From contig NZ_JAKZAH010000005.1 in NCBI RefSeq assembly GCF_023156245.1, positions 114,344 through 178,343 of the forward strand: 64,000 nucleotides of DNA, in the 5' to 3' direction. Positions 9,347-19,747 of the stretch are shown here, in pieces. Every line of letters begins with the position of its first letter. Positions within the stretch are counted from its first letter, which is position 1. The notes beneath the pieces are model-generated. The model was not told the DNA's origin. It saw only the letters and a program-made list of their open reading frames with translations, and ran no database searches. The DNA comes from Marinobacter bryozoorum. Lineage in GTDB: Bacteria; Pseudomonadota; Gammaproteobacteria; Pseudomonadales; Oleiphilaceae. The position numbers were made by a program, and so were the translations under genes.

Positions 9347-9367
9347 TCGTCCATTACGACGATGGCG
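9347..9367 (+). promoter_or_regulatory. Second copy of the TCGTC-N6-GACGA element
   Basis: Twenty of 21 bases match the element at 7227-7247, here about 100 bases before the acyl-CoA dehydrogenase ATG. The single difference is in the spacer (C to A), leaving both inverted-repeat arms intact. Co-regulation of the two fatty-acid genes is inferred. Confidence 0.55.
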
Positions 9368-9469
9368 CGTATGGCCCACGACGTCAAAATGGAACCTATA
9401 CCAGACTGATCAGCATGGCCTCCATTCCACGGAGCGGCCTGCCAGTAAGACCCTTTGCCGGAGATAACA

Positions 9470-10678
9470 ATGACAAACACCAACATGGACCCGATCACAG
9501 ACGACAGCTTCCCGGACCGGGCACGGGCGGAAGAGATTGCCGAGAAAGTTGAACGGTTTGTACGTGACGTTGTCATCCCCTATGAACACGACCCACGCCG
9601 GGACCACCACGACTGCCCCACCGACGAGCTGACCCAGGAAATGCGCGCCAAGGCCCGGGAGGCCGGCGTACTGACCCCCCATATCTTCCCGGAAGGGGGC
9701 CACCTGAGCCAGCGCGGTACCGCCATGGTGCTGATTCGCAGCGGCCTGTCGCCCCTCGGTCCGCTGGCCTGTAATACCGCCGCGCCGGACGAAGGTAACA
9801 TGTTCCTGCTGGGCAAGATGGGCAGTGACCTGATCAAGGAACGCTTCCTCAAGCCCATCGTGGCTGGCGAGAAACGCTCCGCTTTCTTCATGACCGAGCC
9901 GTCCCAGGAAGGTGGTGCGGGGTCTGACCCGTCCATGATGATGACCGAGTGCCACAAAGACGGCGACGAGTGGGTCATCAATGGTCGTAAGGCGTTTATC
10001 ACCGGTGCCCAGGGCGCAGGTGTGGGCATCATCATGGCCAAGGCACCGGAAGGCGCCAGCATGTTCCTGGTTGACCTGCCCAACCCGGCCATCCAGATCG
10101 ATAACGTGCCCAACACCATGGACAGCTCCATGCCGGGTGGCCACGCTACCCTGACCATCAAGAACCTGCGAGTGCCGGAAGAGCAGATGCTAGGCGCCGC
10201 CGGCGACGGCTTCCGTTATGCCCAGGTACGCCTGGCACCGGCCCGCCTGTCACACTGCATGCGCTGGCTGGGTGCCTGTATCCGCGCCAACGAGATTGCC
10301 ACCGACTACGTCAACCGTCGCATGGCCTTCGGCAAGCCGCTGATTGACCACGAAGGTGTCGGCTTCATGCTGGCCGAAAACAAGATCGACCTGCAGCAAT
10401 GCCAGCTGATGATCGACTGGTGCGCCAGCGTGCTGGACCGGGGCGAACAGGGCGGCACCGAAAGCTCCATGGCCAAGGTGGCAGTGAGTGAAGCGCTGAT
10501 GCGCATTGCCGACCGCTGCGTCCAGGTCATGGGCGGCAACGGCCTGACCGAGCACACCATCGTGGAACAGGTATTCCGTGAAATCCGCGCCTTCCGCGTA
10601 TACGACGGCCCCACCGAAGTCCACAAGTGGTCCCTGGCCAAGAAGATCAAGCGTGACTGGAAGCGCGATAACGGCTGA
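9470..10678 (+). CDS. Acyl-CoA dehydrogenase (ACAD10/11-like)
   Basis: FAD-dependent dehydrogenase that oxidises acyl-CoA to enoyl-CoA. The mid domain holds FFMTEPSQEGGAGSDPS and WVINGRKAFITGAQGA; the C-terminal domain holds RMAFGKPLIDHEGV, QVMGGNGLTEHT and RVYDGPTEVHKWSLAKKI. The GPTEVHKW style is typical of the ACAD10/11 branch. The ATG at 9470 is preferred because GGAG lies seven bases upstream; an earlier TTG at 9455 lacks this. It probably works with the AlkK-like ligase, sharing the operator-like element. A good terminator follows the stop codon. Confidence 0.9.
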   Translation: MTNTNMDPITDDSFPDRARAEEIAEKVERFVRDVVIPYEHDPRRDHHDCPTDELTQEMRAKAREAGVLTPHIFPEGGHLSQRGTAMVLIRSGLSPLGPLACNTAAPDEGNMFLLGKMGSDLIKERFLKPIVAGEKRSAFFMTEPSQEGGAGSDPSMMMTECHKDGDEWVINGRKAFITGAQGAGVGIIMAKAPEGASMFLVDLPNPAIQIDNVPNTMDSSMPGGHATLTIKNLRVPEEQMLGAAGDGFRYAQVRLAPARLSHCMRWLGACIRANEIATDYVNRRMAFGKPLIDHEGVGFMLAENKIDLQQCQLMIDWCASVLDRGEQGGTESSMAKVAVSEALMRIADRCVQVMGGNGLTEHTIVEQVFREIRAFRVYDGPTEVHKWSLAKKIKRDWKRDNG

Positions 10679-10755
10679 CAATCAACAACCGAACCCTTCG
10701 GTAACTTGCTGAAGTTGCCTCCTTGACCTGGACCATCTCCCGGTTCAAGGCCTCG

Positions 10756-10787
10756 CCCCGGTGCCTCTGGTATCGGGGTATTTTTTT
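10756..10787 (+). terminator. Rho-independent terminator after acyl-CoA dehydrogenase
   Basis: A 10-bp stem (CCCCGGTGCC / GGTATCGGGG, two G-U pairs) with loop TCT is followed by a run of seven T on the plus strand. It also lies at the end of the convergent LysR gene. Confidence 0.82.
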
Positions 10788-11691
10788 ATCCGGCGGGTGA
10801 GCCCACAAGCTGCTCAACCAGGAAGTCGATCATCAGCCGGACCTTGGCTGGCAAACGGCGATCCGGCGGAAACATCACATAAAGCCCGCCAAGCTCCACC
10901 AACGGCTGATCGAGCTCCAGTGACACCAGTTCACCCTTGGCAATCGCCCGGTCCACGATAAAGTCCGGCTGGTAGATGATGCCCTGCCCTCCCACAGCCG
11001 CAGCCAGCAAGGCATCGCCATTGTTGGCTGTCAGATTGCCATGCACCGGCACCTTGATATCCCCCTGGCGACCAAAGGCCCAGGTACCCTTGCCCTGCAG
11101 GGGAGATAAGGTATAGCCAAGGCAGTTGTGCTCAGCCAGGTCCGCCACCCGGCGAGGCCGGCCGTGCCGCGCCAGGTAGTCGGGTGAGGCACACACATAC
11201 AGCTGACAGTTGCCCAGCCGACGGGCCTTGAGCGAACTGTCCGCCAGGTGACCAATACGAATGCCCAGGTCCCAGCCTTCCCGTATCAGGTCATGCTGCG
11301 CATCGCTGAGCCCCACCTCTACATCGATTCCGGGATAACGACGACTGAACTCAGGTAACAGGGGCGCAATAAAACGTGTGCCGAAGGAGTGGGGCAGATT
11401 CATGCGCAGTCGTCCGACGGCTTCCGTGCGCTGTACGCTGACTTCGGCTTCCGCTTCGTCCAGCTCCTGCAGAATGCTGCGGCACGACTCCAGGAACTCC
11501 GTGCCCGCATCCGTCAGTGTCAGCTTGCGGGTGGTGCGGTGCAGCAACTTCACGCCCAGCCGAGCCTCCAGCGCATCCATATGCTTGGTAGCCATGGCCG
11601 GAGACATGTCCATCACACGGCCGGCAGCAGAAAGACTGCCATGGGTGGCCGCCTGTACGAACACCCTCATGCTGATAAAGCGGTCCAGCAT
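10786..11691 (-). CDS. LysR-family transcriptional regulator
   Basis: DNA-binding regulator with an N-terminal winged HTH (residues 1-60: MRVFVQAATHGSLSAAGRVM...ATKHMDALEARLGVKLLHRTTRKL) and a C-terminal effector-binding domain of the CrgA/AaeR-like type (FIAPLLPEFSRRYPGIDVEVGLSD). At 301 residues it is full length. It is transcribed divergently from the DODA-type dioxygenase gene with a 116-base intergenic region, the classic arrangement for control of the neighbour. The inducer is unknown. Its 3' end meets the terminator of the acyl-CoA dehydrogenase gene. Confidence 0.9.
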   Translation of the reverse strand: MLDRFISMRVFVQAATHGSLSAAGRVMDMSPAMATKHMDALEARLGVKLLHRTTRKLTLTDAGTEFLESCRSILQELDEAEAEVSVQRTEAVGRLRMNLPHSFGTRFIAPLLPEFSRRYPGIDVEVGLSDAQHDLIREGWDLGIRIGHLADSSLKARRLGNCQLYVCASPDYLARHGRPRRVADLAEHNCLGYTLSPLQGKGTWAFGRQGDIKVPVHGNLTANNGDALLAAAVGGQGIIYQPDFIVDRAIAKGELVSLELDQPLVELGGLYVMFPPDRRLPAKVRLMIDFLVEQLVGSPAG

Positions 11692-11807
11692 TCTATTTCA
11701 CACTCCTGGTTAAAGGTGTGTTCCGATATTAGCAGGTTCTCGCACCCGCGAATAAAACGTAAATTACCAGCTATTGATCAAACGCACTTTCCAGCGAGGT
11801 ACCAACC

Positions 11808-12635
11808 ATGACCAATCCAGAGTCCTCCGCTGCACCCGCTACCCAGCCGGTCCTTTTCATTCCCCACGGCGCAGGTCCATGCTTCTTTATGGACTGGACA
11901 CCCGCTGACGCCTGGCATGGTATGGCAGATTATCTGAGCAACATTCACTCATTGTTGCCAGAAAAACCACGTGCCATTCTCATGATATCTGCCCACTGGC
12001 TGGCGGAGGATTTCAGTGTTACCGCTGGCGAGCAACCCGGGCTCATCTACGACTATTACGGCTTTCCCGAGCATACCTACGAGCTGACCTACCCCGCCCC
12101 GGGCAATCCGGCGCTGGCACGAAGGGTGACCGATCTGCTGGCCCAGGCAGGACTGACCAGCCGGCAGGACAGGGAGCGGGGGTTTGACCATGGCATGTTC
12201 ATCCCCCTGAAACTGATGTTTCCGGACGCTGACATTCCGGTTGTACAACTTTCCCTGCGCGCGGACCTGGACCCTGCGACCCACCAGCGGGCTGGCAAGG
12301 CCCTGCAGGCCCTCCGCCAGGAAGGCGTGCTGATCGTTGGCAGCGGTATGAGCTTTCACAATATGCGCGGCTACGGCGACACACGCTTCACGCCGCTTTC
12401 TGAGGCTTTTGACACCTGGCTGAGCGAGACTATGGAAGCGCCACCTGCGCAACGCGAGGACAGGCTCAACCACTGGAGCTCAGCACCCTATGCCCACCAG
12501 TGCCACCCGCCAGGCCACGAAGAACACCTATTGCCATTGATGATGGTCGCGGGGGCCGCAGGCCGGGACCCGGGATATAAAACTTACTCGGAGCAGGTCC
12601 TCAAAACACAGCTTTCAGCCTGGCATTTTAGGTGA
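11808..12635 (+). CDS. DODA-type class III extradiol ring-cleavage dioxygenase
   Basis: Non-heme metal dioxygenase of the LigB/DODA family. Putative metal and catalytic histidines: His20 in FIPHGAGP, His63 in ISAHWL, the Asp-His in RGFDHGMFIPLKLMFP, and the C-terminal HPPGHEEHLLPLMMVAGAAG. Length 275 is normal for the YgiD/4,5-DOPA group. It is the first gene of a plus-strand run (dioxygenase, SDR, cytochrome b561), and a divergent LysR gene probably regulates it. The substrate is probably a catechol-like phenol but cannot be told from sequence. Confidence 0.88.
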   Translation: MTNPESSAAPATQPVLFIPHGAGPCFFMDWTPADAWHGMADYLSNIHSLLPEKPRAILMISAHWLAEDFSVTAGEQPGLIYDYYGFPEHTYELTYPAPGNPALARRVTDLLAQAGLTSRQDRERGFDHGMFIPLKLMFPDADIPVVQLSLRADLDPATHQRAGKALQALRQEGVLIVGSGMSFHNMRGYGDTRFTPLSEAFDTWLSETMEAPPAQREDRLNHWSSAPYAHQCHPPGHEEHLLPLMMVAGAAGRDPGYKTYSEQVLKTQLSAWHFR

Positions 12636-12700
12636 CGTTTCCAGCCGCTCCGCTACGTATCCGCGGGGCGAATACCCAAGAATTCAACAGGAGTTCAGAC

Positions 12701-13495
12701 ATGCATATTGAACTGACCGGAAAGAACGCCCTGGTGACCGGCTCCACTGCCGGCATTGGACTTGCCATCGCATCAGGACTCGCCCAAGCCGGCGCCACTG
12801 TCACTGTCGTTGGTCGCAGCAAGGACAAGGTCGACGCCGCAGTAAACCAGGTGAACCAGGCCAGTGGCCGCCAGGATGCCACCGGTGTAGTAGCCGATGC
12901 AGGCACAGCTGCAGGCTGCTATGAGGTAATCCACGCCCGGCCGGAGGTAGACATACTGGTGAACAACCTTGGAATTTACGGCGGTCAGCCGTTCTTCGAC
13001 ATTGATGACGATGCCTGGGAGGAAATCTTCCAGATCAACGTTATGAGCGGCGTGCGCCTGGCGAGGCACTATGCCCATGGCATGAAAGAACGGGGCTGGG
13101 GCCGCATCCAGTTTATTTCCAGCGAATCCGCTCTCAACATTCCTGCGGAAATGGTGCATTACGGGGTCAGTAAAGCAGCCATGCAGGGGCTGTCCCGTGG
13201 CTTGGCCAAGGTTATGGCAGGCACAGGAGTCACAGTTAACACCATTCTGCCGGGGCCGACCCGAACTGAAGGGGCACAGGAAATGATGGCAGACCTTGCA
13301 GAACGGCGAGGCGTCTCTGTTGAGCAGATGGAGGCCCTTTTCCTGGAGGAAAATCGCCCCTCCACACTACTCCGGCGTTTTGCCACACCCGAAGAAGTCG
13401 CCAGCCTGAGCATCTACGCAGCCTCGAACCAGGCCAGTGCCACTACTGGTGCGGCTCTGCGTGTCGACGGTGGAATAGTTGAGTCCATTGGCTGA
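12701..13495 (+). CDS. Short-chain dehydrogenase/reductase (SDR)
   Basis: NAD(P)-dependent oxidoreductase of the classical SDR type. The nucleotide-binding motif is TGSTAGIG (residues ~13-20), the structural NNAG appears as NNLG, and the catalytic Ser and Tyr-x3-Lys are in ISSES and YGVSK. Length is 264 aa. The ATG at 12701 is chosen because AGGAG lies seven bases before it; an earlier in-frame start overlaps the dioxygenase. The gene directly follows the dioxygenase (65 bases), so the two are likely cotranscribed under LysR control. The substrate is unknown. Confidence 0.88.
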   Translation: MHIELTGKNALVTGSTAGIGLAIASGLAQAGATVTVVGRSKDKVDAAVNQVNQASGRQDATGVVADAGTAAGCYEVIHARPEVDILVNNLGIYGGQPFFDIDDDAWEEIFQINVMSGVRLARHYAHGMKERGWGRIQFISSESALNIPAEMVHYGVSKAAMQGLSRGLAKVMAGTGVTVNTILPGPTRTEGAQEMMADLAERRGVSVEQMEALFLEENRPSTLLRRFATPEEVASLSIYAASNQASATTGAALRVDGGIVESIG

Positions 13496-13572
13496 CTTTT
13501 CAGTCGGCGGGCTACACAAGGTGTATCGGGTTACGGCAAAGTGGTATCAACCAATAACACGGGAGAAATTGG

Positions 13573-14091
13573 ATGCTTAAGGATTCCAAAGAGCGCTACG
13601 GCACACTCACCAAATGGCTCCACTGGGGCATGGCACTGCTCATCGGCTGGCAATTGATGAAGTTCGGCGACCGGATCGCGGATGGAGAGCACTAGGTTGG
13701 CCAGACGCTGGTGCCGTGGCACGTTTCCATCGGCTCGTTGTTGCTGGTGCTCATTGTCGCCCGGCTTATCTGGGCCGCCAGCCAGCGCAAGCACCGTCCG
13801 CAGCATGATCCGCAGACAGCCAGGCTGGTCAAGGCAGATCACGGTCTGCTCTATGCCGGCATGCTGCTAATGCCACTCACCGGCATGATGGTGATGCTCG
13901 GCGGAGGTTATGGCGTCAACGCCTTTGGCCTGCAGATTATCGCAAAGGGCGAAGAGCTAGGCTGGGCAGCCACGCTGGGTAGCCTGCACTCACCGCTCGC
14001 CTGGGCACTTACCGTCCTCATCGTCGGACACATTGGTATGGCCTTGCTGCATCACTTCCGGGGAAAGGATGTACTCAAGCGAATGGTATGA
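13573..14091 (+). pseudogene. Cytochrome b561 family gene with one in-frame TAG
   Basis: Encodes a four-helix di-heme b561-type membrane electron carrier (MLKDSKERYGTLTKWLHWGMALL..., then PWHVSIGSLLLVLIVARLIW and a C-terminal HSPLAWALTVLIVGHIGMALLHH). Histidine heme ligands HWG, HVS, HSP and HIG are all present. The frame is continuous across 172 codons except for TAG at 13693-13695, in the context GEH-stop-VGQTL. The family usually has an aromatic here, so a TGG to TAG change is the simplest cause. The start at 13573 has GGGAG upstream. It is read as a recent nonsense mutation, or a sequencing error; downstream reinitiation would remove the first helix and a heme ligand. Confidence 0.85.
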
Positions 14092-14186
14092 GTGAATTCG
14101 GCAACTCCTGATTTAGGTAGGTTGTTAACCATGAGATACTGCAATGCCTCACCCTTGGTTAACCACGACCTGTCTCAGGAGCTGAC

Positions 14187-15311
14187 TTGAATCATCCAAC
14201 CGACGAAAAGACCTCGCGACTCCACGCTACCCGCCATCTCCTGCACCCCCATCGGATAAGGGAGTCGGTGGCGCTGGCACCTCAGCCAGGGAAGAGGAAC
14301 TCTGCCCTGGCGGGTTTGCAGGTTGCCATCACAGCGCTGATCGCGTTGCCGTTGATCCAGCTATCCCCGTTTTCACACCTCATCGGGTTCGCCTCACTGG
14401 GAACGCTGGTCGCGTTGTTCGGACGATTCGCACCACAAGCCCGACGCGGCTGGATTGTCTTCCTGTGCCTGGTCACACAAACTCTGACAGTTTTTACCAT
14501 GTCACTGGTGGCCTGGGCCGGCACTCCCCTGGAACTCCAGCTTATCTTGCTGGCCCTGCTCTGTGGCCTGCTGTTCCACCTGGTCACCATAGCCGACTTT
14601 GGCCCACCCGGAGCGCTGATCTTTATCTTTGCTGCCAGCGTTTCCATGGGCTCCGTTGATTCGTTTGATCAGGTGCTCCAACGCACCGCTGCGACCGGCA
14701 CAGCGGCAGCCCTGGCCTGGGTGATCTGTATGTTGACTGAAGCCTTCCGCCACCGAAACCCGGAGCCAGCTGAGACAAACCCGCCGCGCCGACCAACCAG
14801 CCATCAGATGATCGCCGTCAGCCGGATTATCGCCGGTGCGGCCATTGCAGCCTTTACCGTCTATGCAATCGGCGCACAGCACGCCGGGTGGGCTGCCATG
14901 GGCGCGGTTGCGGTACTGCAAGGGGCTCATTTGCACATCAATATGAGCCGGGCCTTGCAGCGCACCGTTGGCAACCTGGTGGGTGCCGTGCTGGTGGGTT
15001 TGTTGCTGACAGCAGAACCCTCGGTGTGGACCATCATCGTACTGGTTGCACTGCTGTCGTTTGGTACCGAAGCCATTATCGGTAGCAACTACGGACTGGG
15101 GCAGATACTGGTCACCCCCATGGCCCTGCTGATGATGTACCTCGCGGTACCAGATGCCGCCGGCGCCGACATGGTTCAGGAAAGGATACTGGATACCCTG
15201 GTCGGTGCCTTTATCGGGGTGATCCTTTCAGTAGTGTTCTCCACGCTGGATGACCGGGCCTACCTTGCCCGACACCATGAGAGCCGGGCAAGGCAACACC
15301 ATCACCTCTGA
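14187..15311 (+). CDS. FUSC-family membrane protein (aromatic acid exporter-like)
   Basis: Inner-membrane protein with about ten hydrophobic segments in two blocks, residues ~40-185 and ~215-355, separated by a hydrophilic linker ([15 protein letters not shown]). The repeated arrangement, with R-x-x-GN-x-VGA-like text ([16 protein letters not shown]) in the second half, fits the FUSC/AaeB group of efflux proteins. It appears to be the membrane part only, without the long cytoplasmic domain of AaeB. The TTG start at 14187 has CAGGAG six bases upstream. It ends 10 bases inside the 3' end of the convergent RND gene. A role in exporting aromatic acids is inferred from family and from the nearby dioxygenase. 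Confidence 0.78.
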   Translation: MNHPTDEKTSRLHATRHLLHPHRIRESVALAPQPGKRNSALAGLQVAITALIALPLIQLSPFSHLIGFASLGTLVALFGRFAPQARRGWIVFLCLVTQTLTVFTMSLVAWAGTPLELQLILLALLCGLLFHLVTIADFGPPGALIFIFAASVSMGSVDSFDQVLQRTAATGTAAALAWVICMLTEAFRHRNPEPAETNPPRRPTSHQMIAVSRIIAGAAIAAFTVYAIGAQHAGWAAMGAVAVLQGAHLHINMSRALQRTVGNLVGAVLVGLLLTAEPSVWTIIVLVALLSFGTEAIIGSNYGLGQILVTPMALLMMYLAVPDAAGADMVQERILDTLVGAFIGVILSVVFSTLDDRAYLARHHESRARQHHHL

Positions 15312-18300
15312 GTGGGGGGTTCCGGCTGACGCTTTCTCAGGCCGACCACGAACACATAGAACAACGGCACAAAGAAGATTGCCAAAATCGTGGCCGCCAG
15401 AGTACCACCCACCACCGCCGTGCCAATGGCATGCTGGCTGGCACTGGAAGCCCCGCTGGCGATCGCCATGGGCAATACCCCGAAGATAAACGCCAGAGAG
15501 GTCATGATGATCGGCCGCAGGCGCAGACGCGCCGCTTCGGCGGTAGCTTGCAACAAGGGCTTACCTTCCTCCTCATAGAGCTGCCGCGCGAACTCTACGA
15601 TCAGGATGGCATTCTTTGACGCCAGCCCCATGGTGGTCAGCATGCCTACCTGGAAGAACACATCATTGGAAAGGCCCCGAGCCATCGTGGCCAGCACGGC
15701 GCCCAGCACACCCAGCGGCACCAGCATGATCACCGCAAACGGGATCGACCAGCTTTCATACAGGGCCGCCAGGCACAGGAACACCACCAGGATCGACAAC
15801 AGGTACAGCATCATGGCCTGGTTGCCGGCCTGCTTCTCCTCATAGGAGAGACCGGTGTACTCCAGGCCGATGCCCTGAGGTAATTCCGCGGCAACGCGCT
15901 CAAGGGCTTCCATGGCATCGCCGGTACTGTAACCGGGCGCCGGGCTACCCTGAATCTGCGCCGCCGGGACGCCCTGATAGCGCTGAAGGCGTGGCGAGCC
16001 ATACACCCACTCACCGGTGGCAAAGGCGGCAAACGGCACCATCTCGACCTGGGCATTGCGCACGAACCACTTGTCGAAATCCTCTGGTGAAAGACGGGAA
16101 TCCGGCTTGCCCTGCACATAGACCTTCTTCACCCGGCCATTATGCAGGAAGTCGTTCACATAGCTGGAACCCCAAGCCGCCGACATCGTGGCATTGACAT
16201 CTGCAATGGACACCTGCAGCAAGCGGGCCTTCTCATCATCGATGGTAACCTGGTACTGGGGCTCGTCCGGCAAACCATTGTGGCGCACCATCATCAGCTC
16301 AGGGGCGGCATTGGCCTTGGCTACAAACTCCCCCATGGCTTCCATCAGGCGCAGGTGGCCAACGGCCCCATTGTCCTTGAGGTAGAGATCGAAACCGGTG
16401 GCATTGCCCAGCTCCAGAATGGCCGGCGGCACAATCGGGAACACCGTGGCGTCCTTGATTTGAGCGAAGCGAGAACCAGCCCGGTCTGCCAGCATAAACA
16501 CACTTTTTGCAAAGTCCTTACGCTCAGCGAATGGCTTGAGATCCACGAACAGGATGCCAGAATTCTGACCACGGCCAGCGAAGTTGAAGCCTCGCACCGA
16601 CTGAACGCTTTGCACCAGCTCGGCTTCGTCATTCAGCAGGTATTGCTCGGCTTCCGTCAGCACCGCCTCCGTGCGTTCGGCGGTGGCATTTGAGGGCAGC
16701 TGAACCATCACAATCATCACGCCCTGATCCTCATCAGGCAGGAACGCGGAGGGCAAACCGTTGAACAGGAAAGCCACACCAGCCACCATCAGCAGATACA
16801 CGCCCATAAAACGGAATTTGCGTTTGATAAGGTAACTGACGCCGGACTTGTAGCGGTCTGCACTGCGATCGAAGGTACGGTTGAACCATCCGAAAAAGCC
16901 CTTCTTGCTGTGCTGGTCACCGGGTTTAAGCAACGTCGCACACAACGCCGGGGTAAAGATGAATGCGACCAGCACCGAGAACGACATAGCCGAGATAATC
17001 GTTACCGAGAACTGCCGGTATATAACCCCGGTTGATCCACCAAAGAACGCCATCGGGAGGAATACAGCCGAGATCACCAGACCAATACCCAGCAACGCGC
17101 CTGAGATCTGGTCCATAGACTTCTTCGCTGCCTCTTTGGGTGACAGCCCCTCCTCTTCCATCAGGCGCTCAACGTTTTCCACAACCACAATGGCATCGTC
17201 CACCAGCAGGCCAATGGCCAGCACCATGGCGAACATGGTCATCACGTTGATGGTAAAACCAAAGGCCTAGAGCACGCCAAAGGTGGCCAGTAAAACCACT
17301 GGCACGGCAAGCGTCGGAATGATGGTTGCCCGCCAGCTCTGCAGGAACAGGAACATCACCAGAAACACCAACACCACGGCCTCAACCAGGGTCATGGCGA
17401 CGGTCTCTATCGATGCAGAGACTACCGGTGTCGTATCGTACGGCAGGACAATTTCCATACCCTCGGGCAGGAAGCGCTCCAGCTCGGCCAGGGTTGCCTT
17501 TACCCGCTCGGCCGTCTCCAGCTGGTTGGCGCCGGTAGCCAGGCGCAGAGCCATGCCTGCCGCAGGGGCGCCGTTGTATTTGCCGGTAATGGCGTAATTC
17601 TCATTGCCCAGGCTGATCTCGGCCACATCGGCAAGACGCACCTGGGCCCCGTCGGAACTGACCTTCAACAGGATATTCTCGAATTCTTCCGCGGTTTTCA
17701 TACGCTGCGTGCCAATCACCGTGGCCTGCAACTGCACGCCCTCGGCCGTCGGCAAGCCGCCCAGCTGACCCGCCGACACCTGGACGTTCTGGGCACGTAC
17801 GGCATTGATCACATCCTGCGGGGTCAGCTGATAGCTATTGAGCTTCTCCGGATCGAGCCACAGACGCATTGCATACTGCGACCCAAACAGCAGGAAATCA
17901 CCCACGCCCTGGGTGCGGGCGATGGGGTCCTGGATATTGGAAACAATGTAGTCAGCCAGGTCTCCCTGGGTGTACTCGCCATTCTGGCTGGCCAGGGAAA
18001 ACACCATGAAAAAATTCACCTTGAACTTGGACACACGGATGCCCTGACGCTGAACCTCTTCCGGCAGCAACGGGTTAGCCAGCTGTAACTTGTTCTGCAC
18101 CTGCACCTGGGCAATGTCCGGATCGGTCCCCTGTTCAAAGGTGGCGATGATCTGCATGCTGCCGTCCGAGTTACTCTCCGAAGAGATATAGCGCAGGCCG
18201 TCAAGACCGTTCAGTTGCTGCTCGATCACCTGCACAACGGTATCCTGCACCGTCTGGGCAGAAGCGCCCGGGTAGTTGACCGACAGTGCGATAGCAGGCG

Positions 18301-18418
18301 GTGCCACGTCAGGGAACTGGTTGATGGCCAGGTTCTTGACGGCAAGACCGCCGCCTAGCATCAGCATCAGCGCAATAACCCAGGCAAAAATGGGCCGCTC
18401 AATAAAAAATCGGGGCAT
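15302..18418 (-). pseudogene. RND multidrug efflux pump (AcrB/MexB type) with one in-frame TAG
   Basis: Inner-membrane proton-driven drug exporter. The N-terminal part ([20 protein letters not shown], then [20 protein letters not shown]) and the C-terminal part ([20 protein letters not shown] with the proton-relay Asp pair, then [20 protein letters not shown]) are both normal, and total length of 1038 codons is standard. The frame is interrupted only by TAG at 17267-17269, between TFGVL and AFGFTINV in the TM3-TM4 region. Homologs keep an ordinary residue there. Without readthrough the pump cannot be whole. The adaptor gene lies 12 bases upstream, and no outer-membrane channel gene is adjacent. 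Confidence 0.9.
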
Positions 18419-18430
18419 AGGACAGACTCC

Positions 18431-19597
18431 TTATCGTGCCTGGGCATCTAGTTCTTTGCGGATATCCACATTGCTGGCGGGTGCGGCCTGAACGGCAACA
18501 CCGGGCGCCAGGCGCTGGATACCTTCAGTAACCACGATCTCACCATCCTGCAGGCCGCTGTTCACCAGCCAGGTGTTGCCCACCGTCCGTGCGGTTTCGA
18601 TCGGACGCCGCTCCACAGTGTCCTCAGCAGTTACTACCCACACATTGGGCACGCCCCGGGTATCACGGGTGACTGCCTGCTGGGGCACGAGAATCGCGTC
18701 AGGGCGGGTACCCTCTTCCACCAGCGCCCGAACGAACATGCCGGGCAGGAGCTTGCCATCCGGGTTCGGGAACTCCGCCCGCAGGGTCACTGAGCCGGTG
18801 CCTTCATCCACCACCACTTCCGAGAACTTCAGCACCCCCTTGTGGCCATAGCCTTCGCCGTTCTCCAGCACCAGGGAAACCTCCACGTCATCGTTGATAT
18901 CGGTTTCAATCAGCCCCCTTGCCACTGCGTTTTGCAGGTCCAGCAGACGCGTCACCGGTTGCACAATGTCCACATAGATCGGATCAAGCTGGGTGATGGT
19001 GGCCATGGCCTGTTGCTGGCCATTGGTGACCAGCGCCCCCTCACTAACGCGGGAGCGACTGATCTTGCCGGTAATGGGCGCCGTGACGCGGGTGTAGTCC
19101 AGGTTAATCCTCGATGCCTGGTATTCCGCCTCGGCGCTGCGCAGGGCGGCCAGGGCATCGTCGTACTGCTGCCGGCTGATCGAGCGGCTGCCTACGAGGT
19201 TCTCGTAGCGGCTTGCCAGGCTGCGGGCATTCACCAGGTTGGCGTTGGCACGGGCCAGCGCCGCCTGGTAGGTGGCGTCATCAATCTGGTAAAGCACAGC
19301 GCCTTGTTCCACCACACTGCCTTCGGTAAACAGGCGCTCTTCAATAATGCCGTTTACCTGGGGGCGAACCTCAGCGGTGCGCCAGGCCCTGGTCCGTCCA
19401 GGCAAGGAGGATGACAGGGCGAGAGGCTCACTGGTTACCTGGTAGACGCCAACCTGGGGCACGGGAGCTTGCTGTTGTGACTGCGAGTCCTGATTGCTAC
19501 AGCCAGCCAACATCAGGGTTGCAGCAATCAGTGTGACCATCAGGCCGGTGCGGGAAATGGAGGTTGTCAGATTCACGCAAAGTGTCCCCGTAGACAT
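18431..19597 (-). CDS. RND efflux periplasmic adaptor lipoprotein (AcrA/MexA type)
   Basis: Membrane fusion protein linking the RND pump to an outer-membrane channel. A lipobox LAGC near residues 30-33 indicates a lipoprotein. It is followed by the biotinyl-lipoyl-like domain (PQVNGIIEERLFTEGSVVEQGAVLYQID), a coiled-coil hairpin (residues ~100-170), and the second lipoyl half (YTRVTAPITGKISRSRVSEGALV). The barrel and MP domains follow to a normal length of 388. The start could instead be GTG 19576, which has GGGGA nearby; ATG 19597 lacks a clear ribosome-binding site. It is the first gene of an operon with the RND pump. A divergent IclR gene lies 150 bases away. Confidence 0.9.
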   Translation of the reverse strand: MSTGTLCVNLTTSISRTGLMVTLIAATLMLAGCSNQDSQSQQQAPVPQVGVYQVTSEPLALSSSLPGRTRAWRTAEVRPQVNGIIEERLFTEGSVVEQGAVLYQIDDATYQAALARANANLVNARSLASRYENLVGSRSISRQQYDDALAALRSAEAEYQASRINLDYTRVTAPITGKISRSRVSEGALVTNGQQQAMATITQLDPIYVDIVQPVTRLLDLQNAVARGLIETDINDDVEVSLVLENGEGYGHKGVLKFSEVVVDEGTGSVTLRAEFPNPDGKLLPGMFVRALVEEGTRPDAILVPQQAVTRDTRGVPNVWVVTAEDTVERRPIETARTVGNTWLVNSGLQDGEIVVTEGIQRLAPGVAVQAAPASNVDIRKELDAQAR

Positions 19598-19747
19598 ACG
19601 TGTATTGAATCGCGGGATTGTACCCGCATTGCGATACAGTAAAAAGGCGGGGATTATACTGCGGCAAAGGCATTACAGGTGCTTGACACAGCGGCGGTGC
19701 CGTTCCGTAATGGGCCGCCATAGCCGATCGAAAACAGCAGGACTTCC

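Noticed and set aside
14110..14160. Two GTTAACCA-containing copies forming an inverted or direct repeat before the FUSC gene
   Set aside because: Short and AT-biased; no support for a specific site.
13573..18418. General recoding of TAG as an amino acid
   Set aside because: Several intact genes in the window end with TAG at their normal length, so the two internal TAG codons are better explained as mutations or errors.
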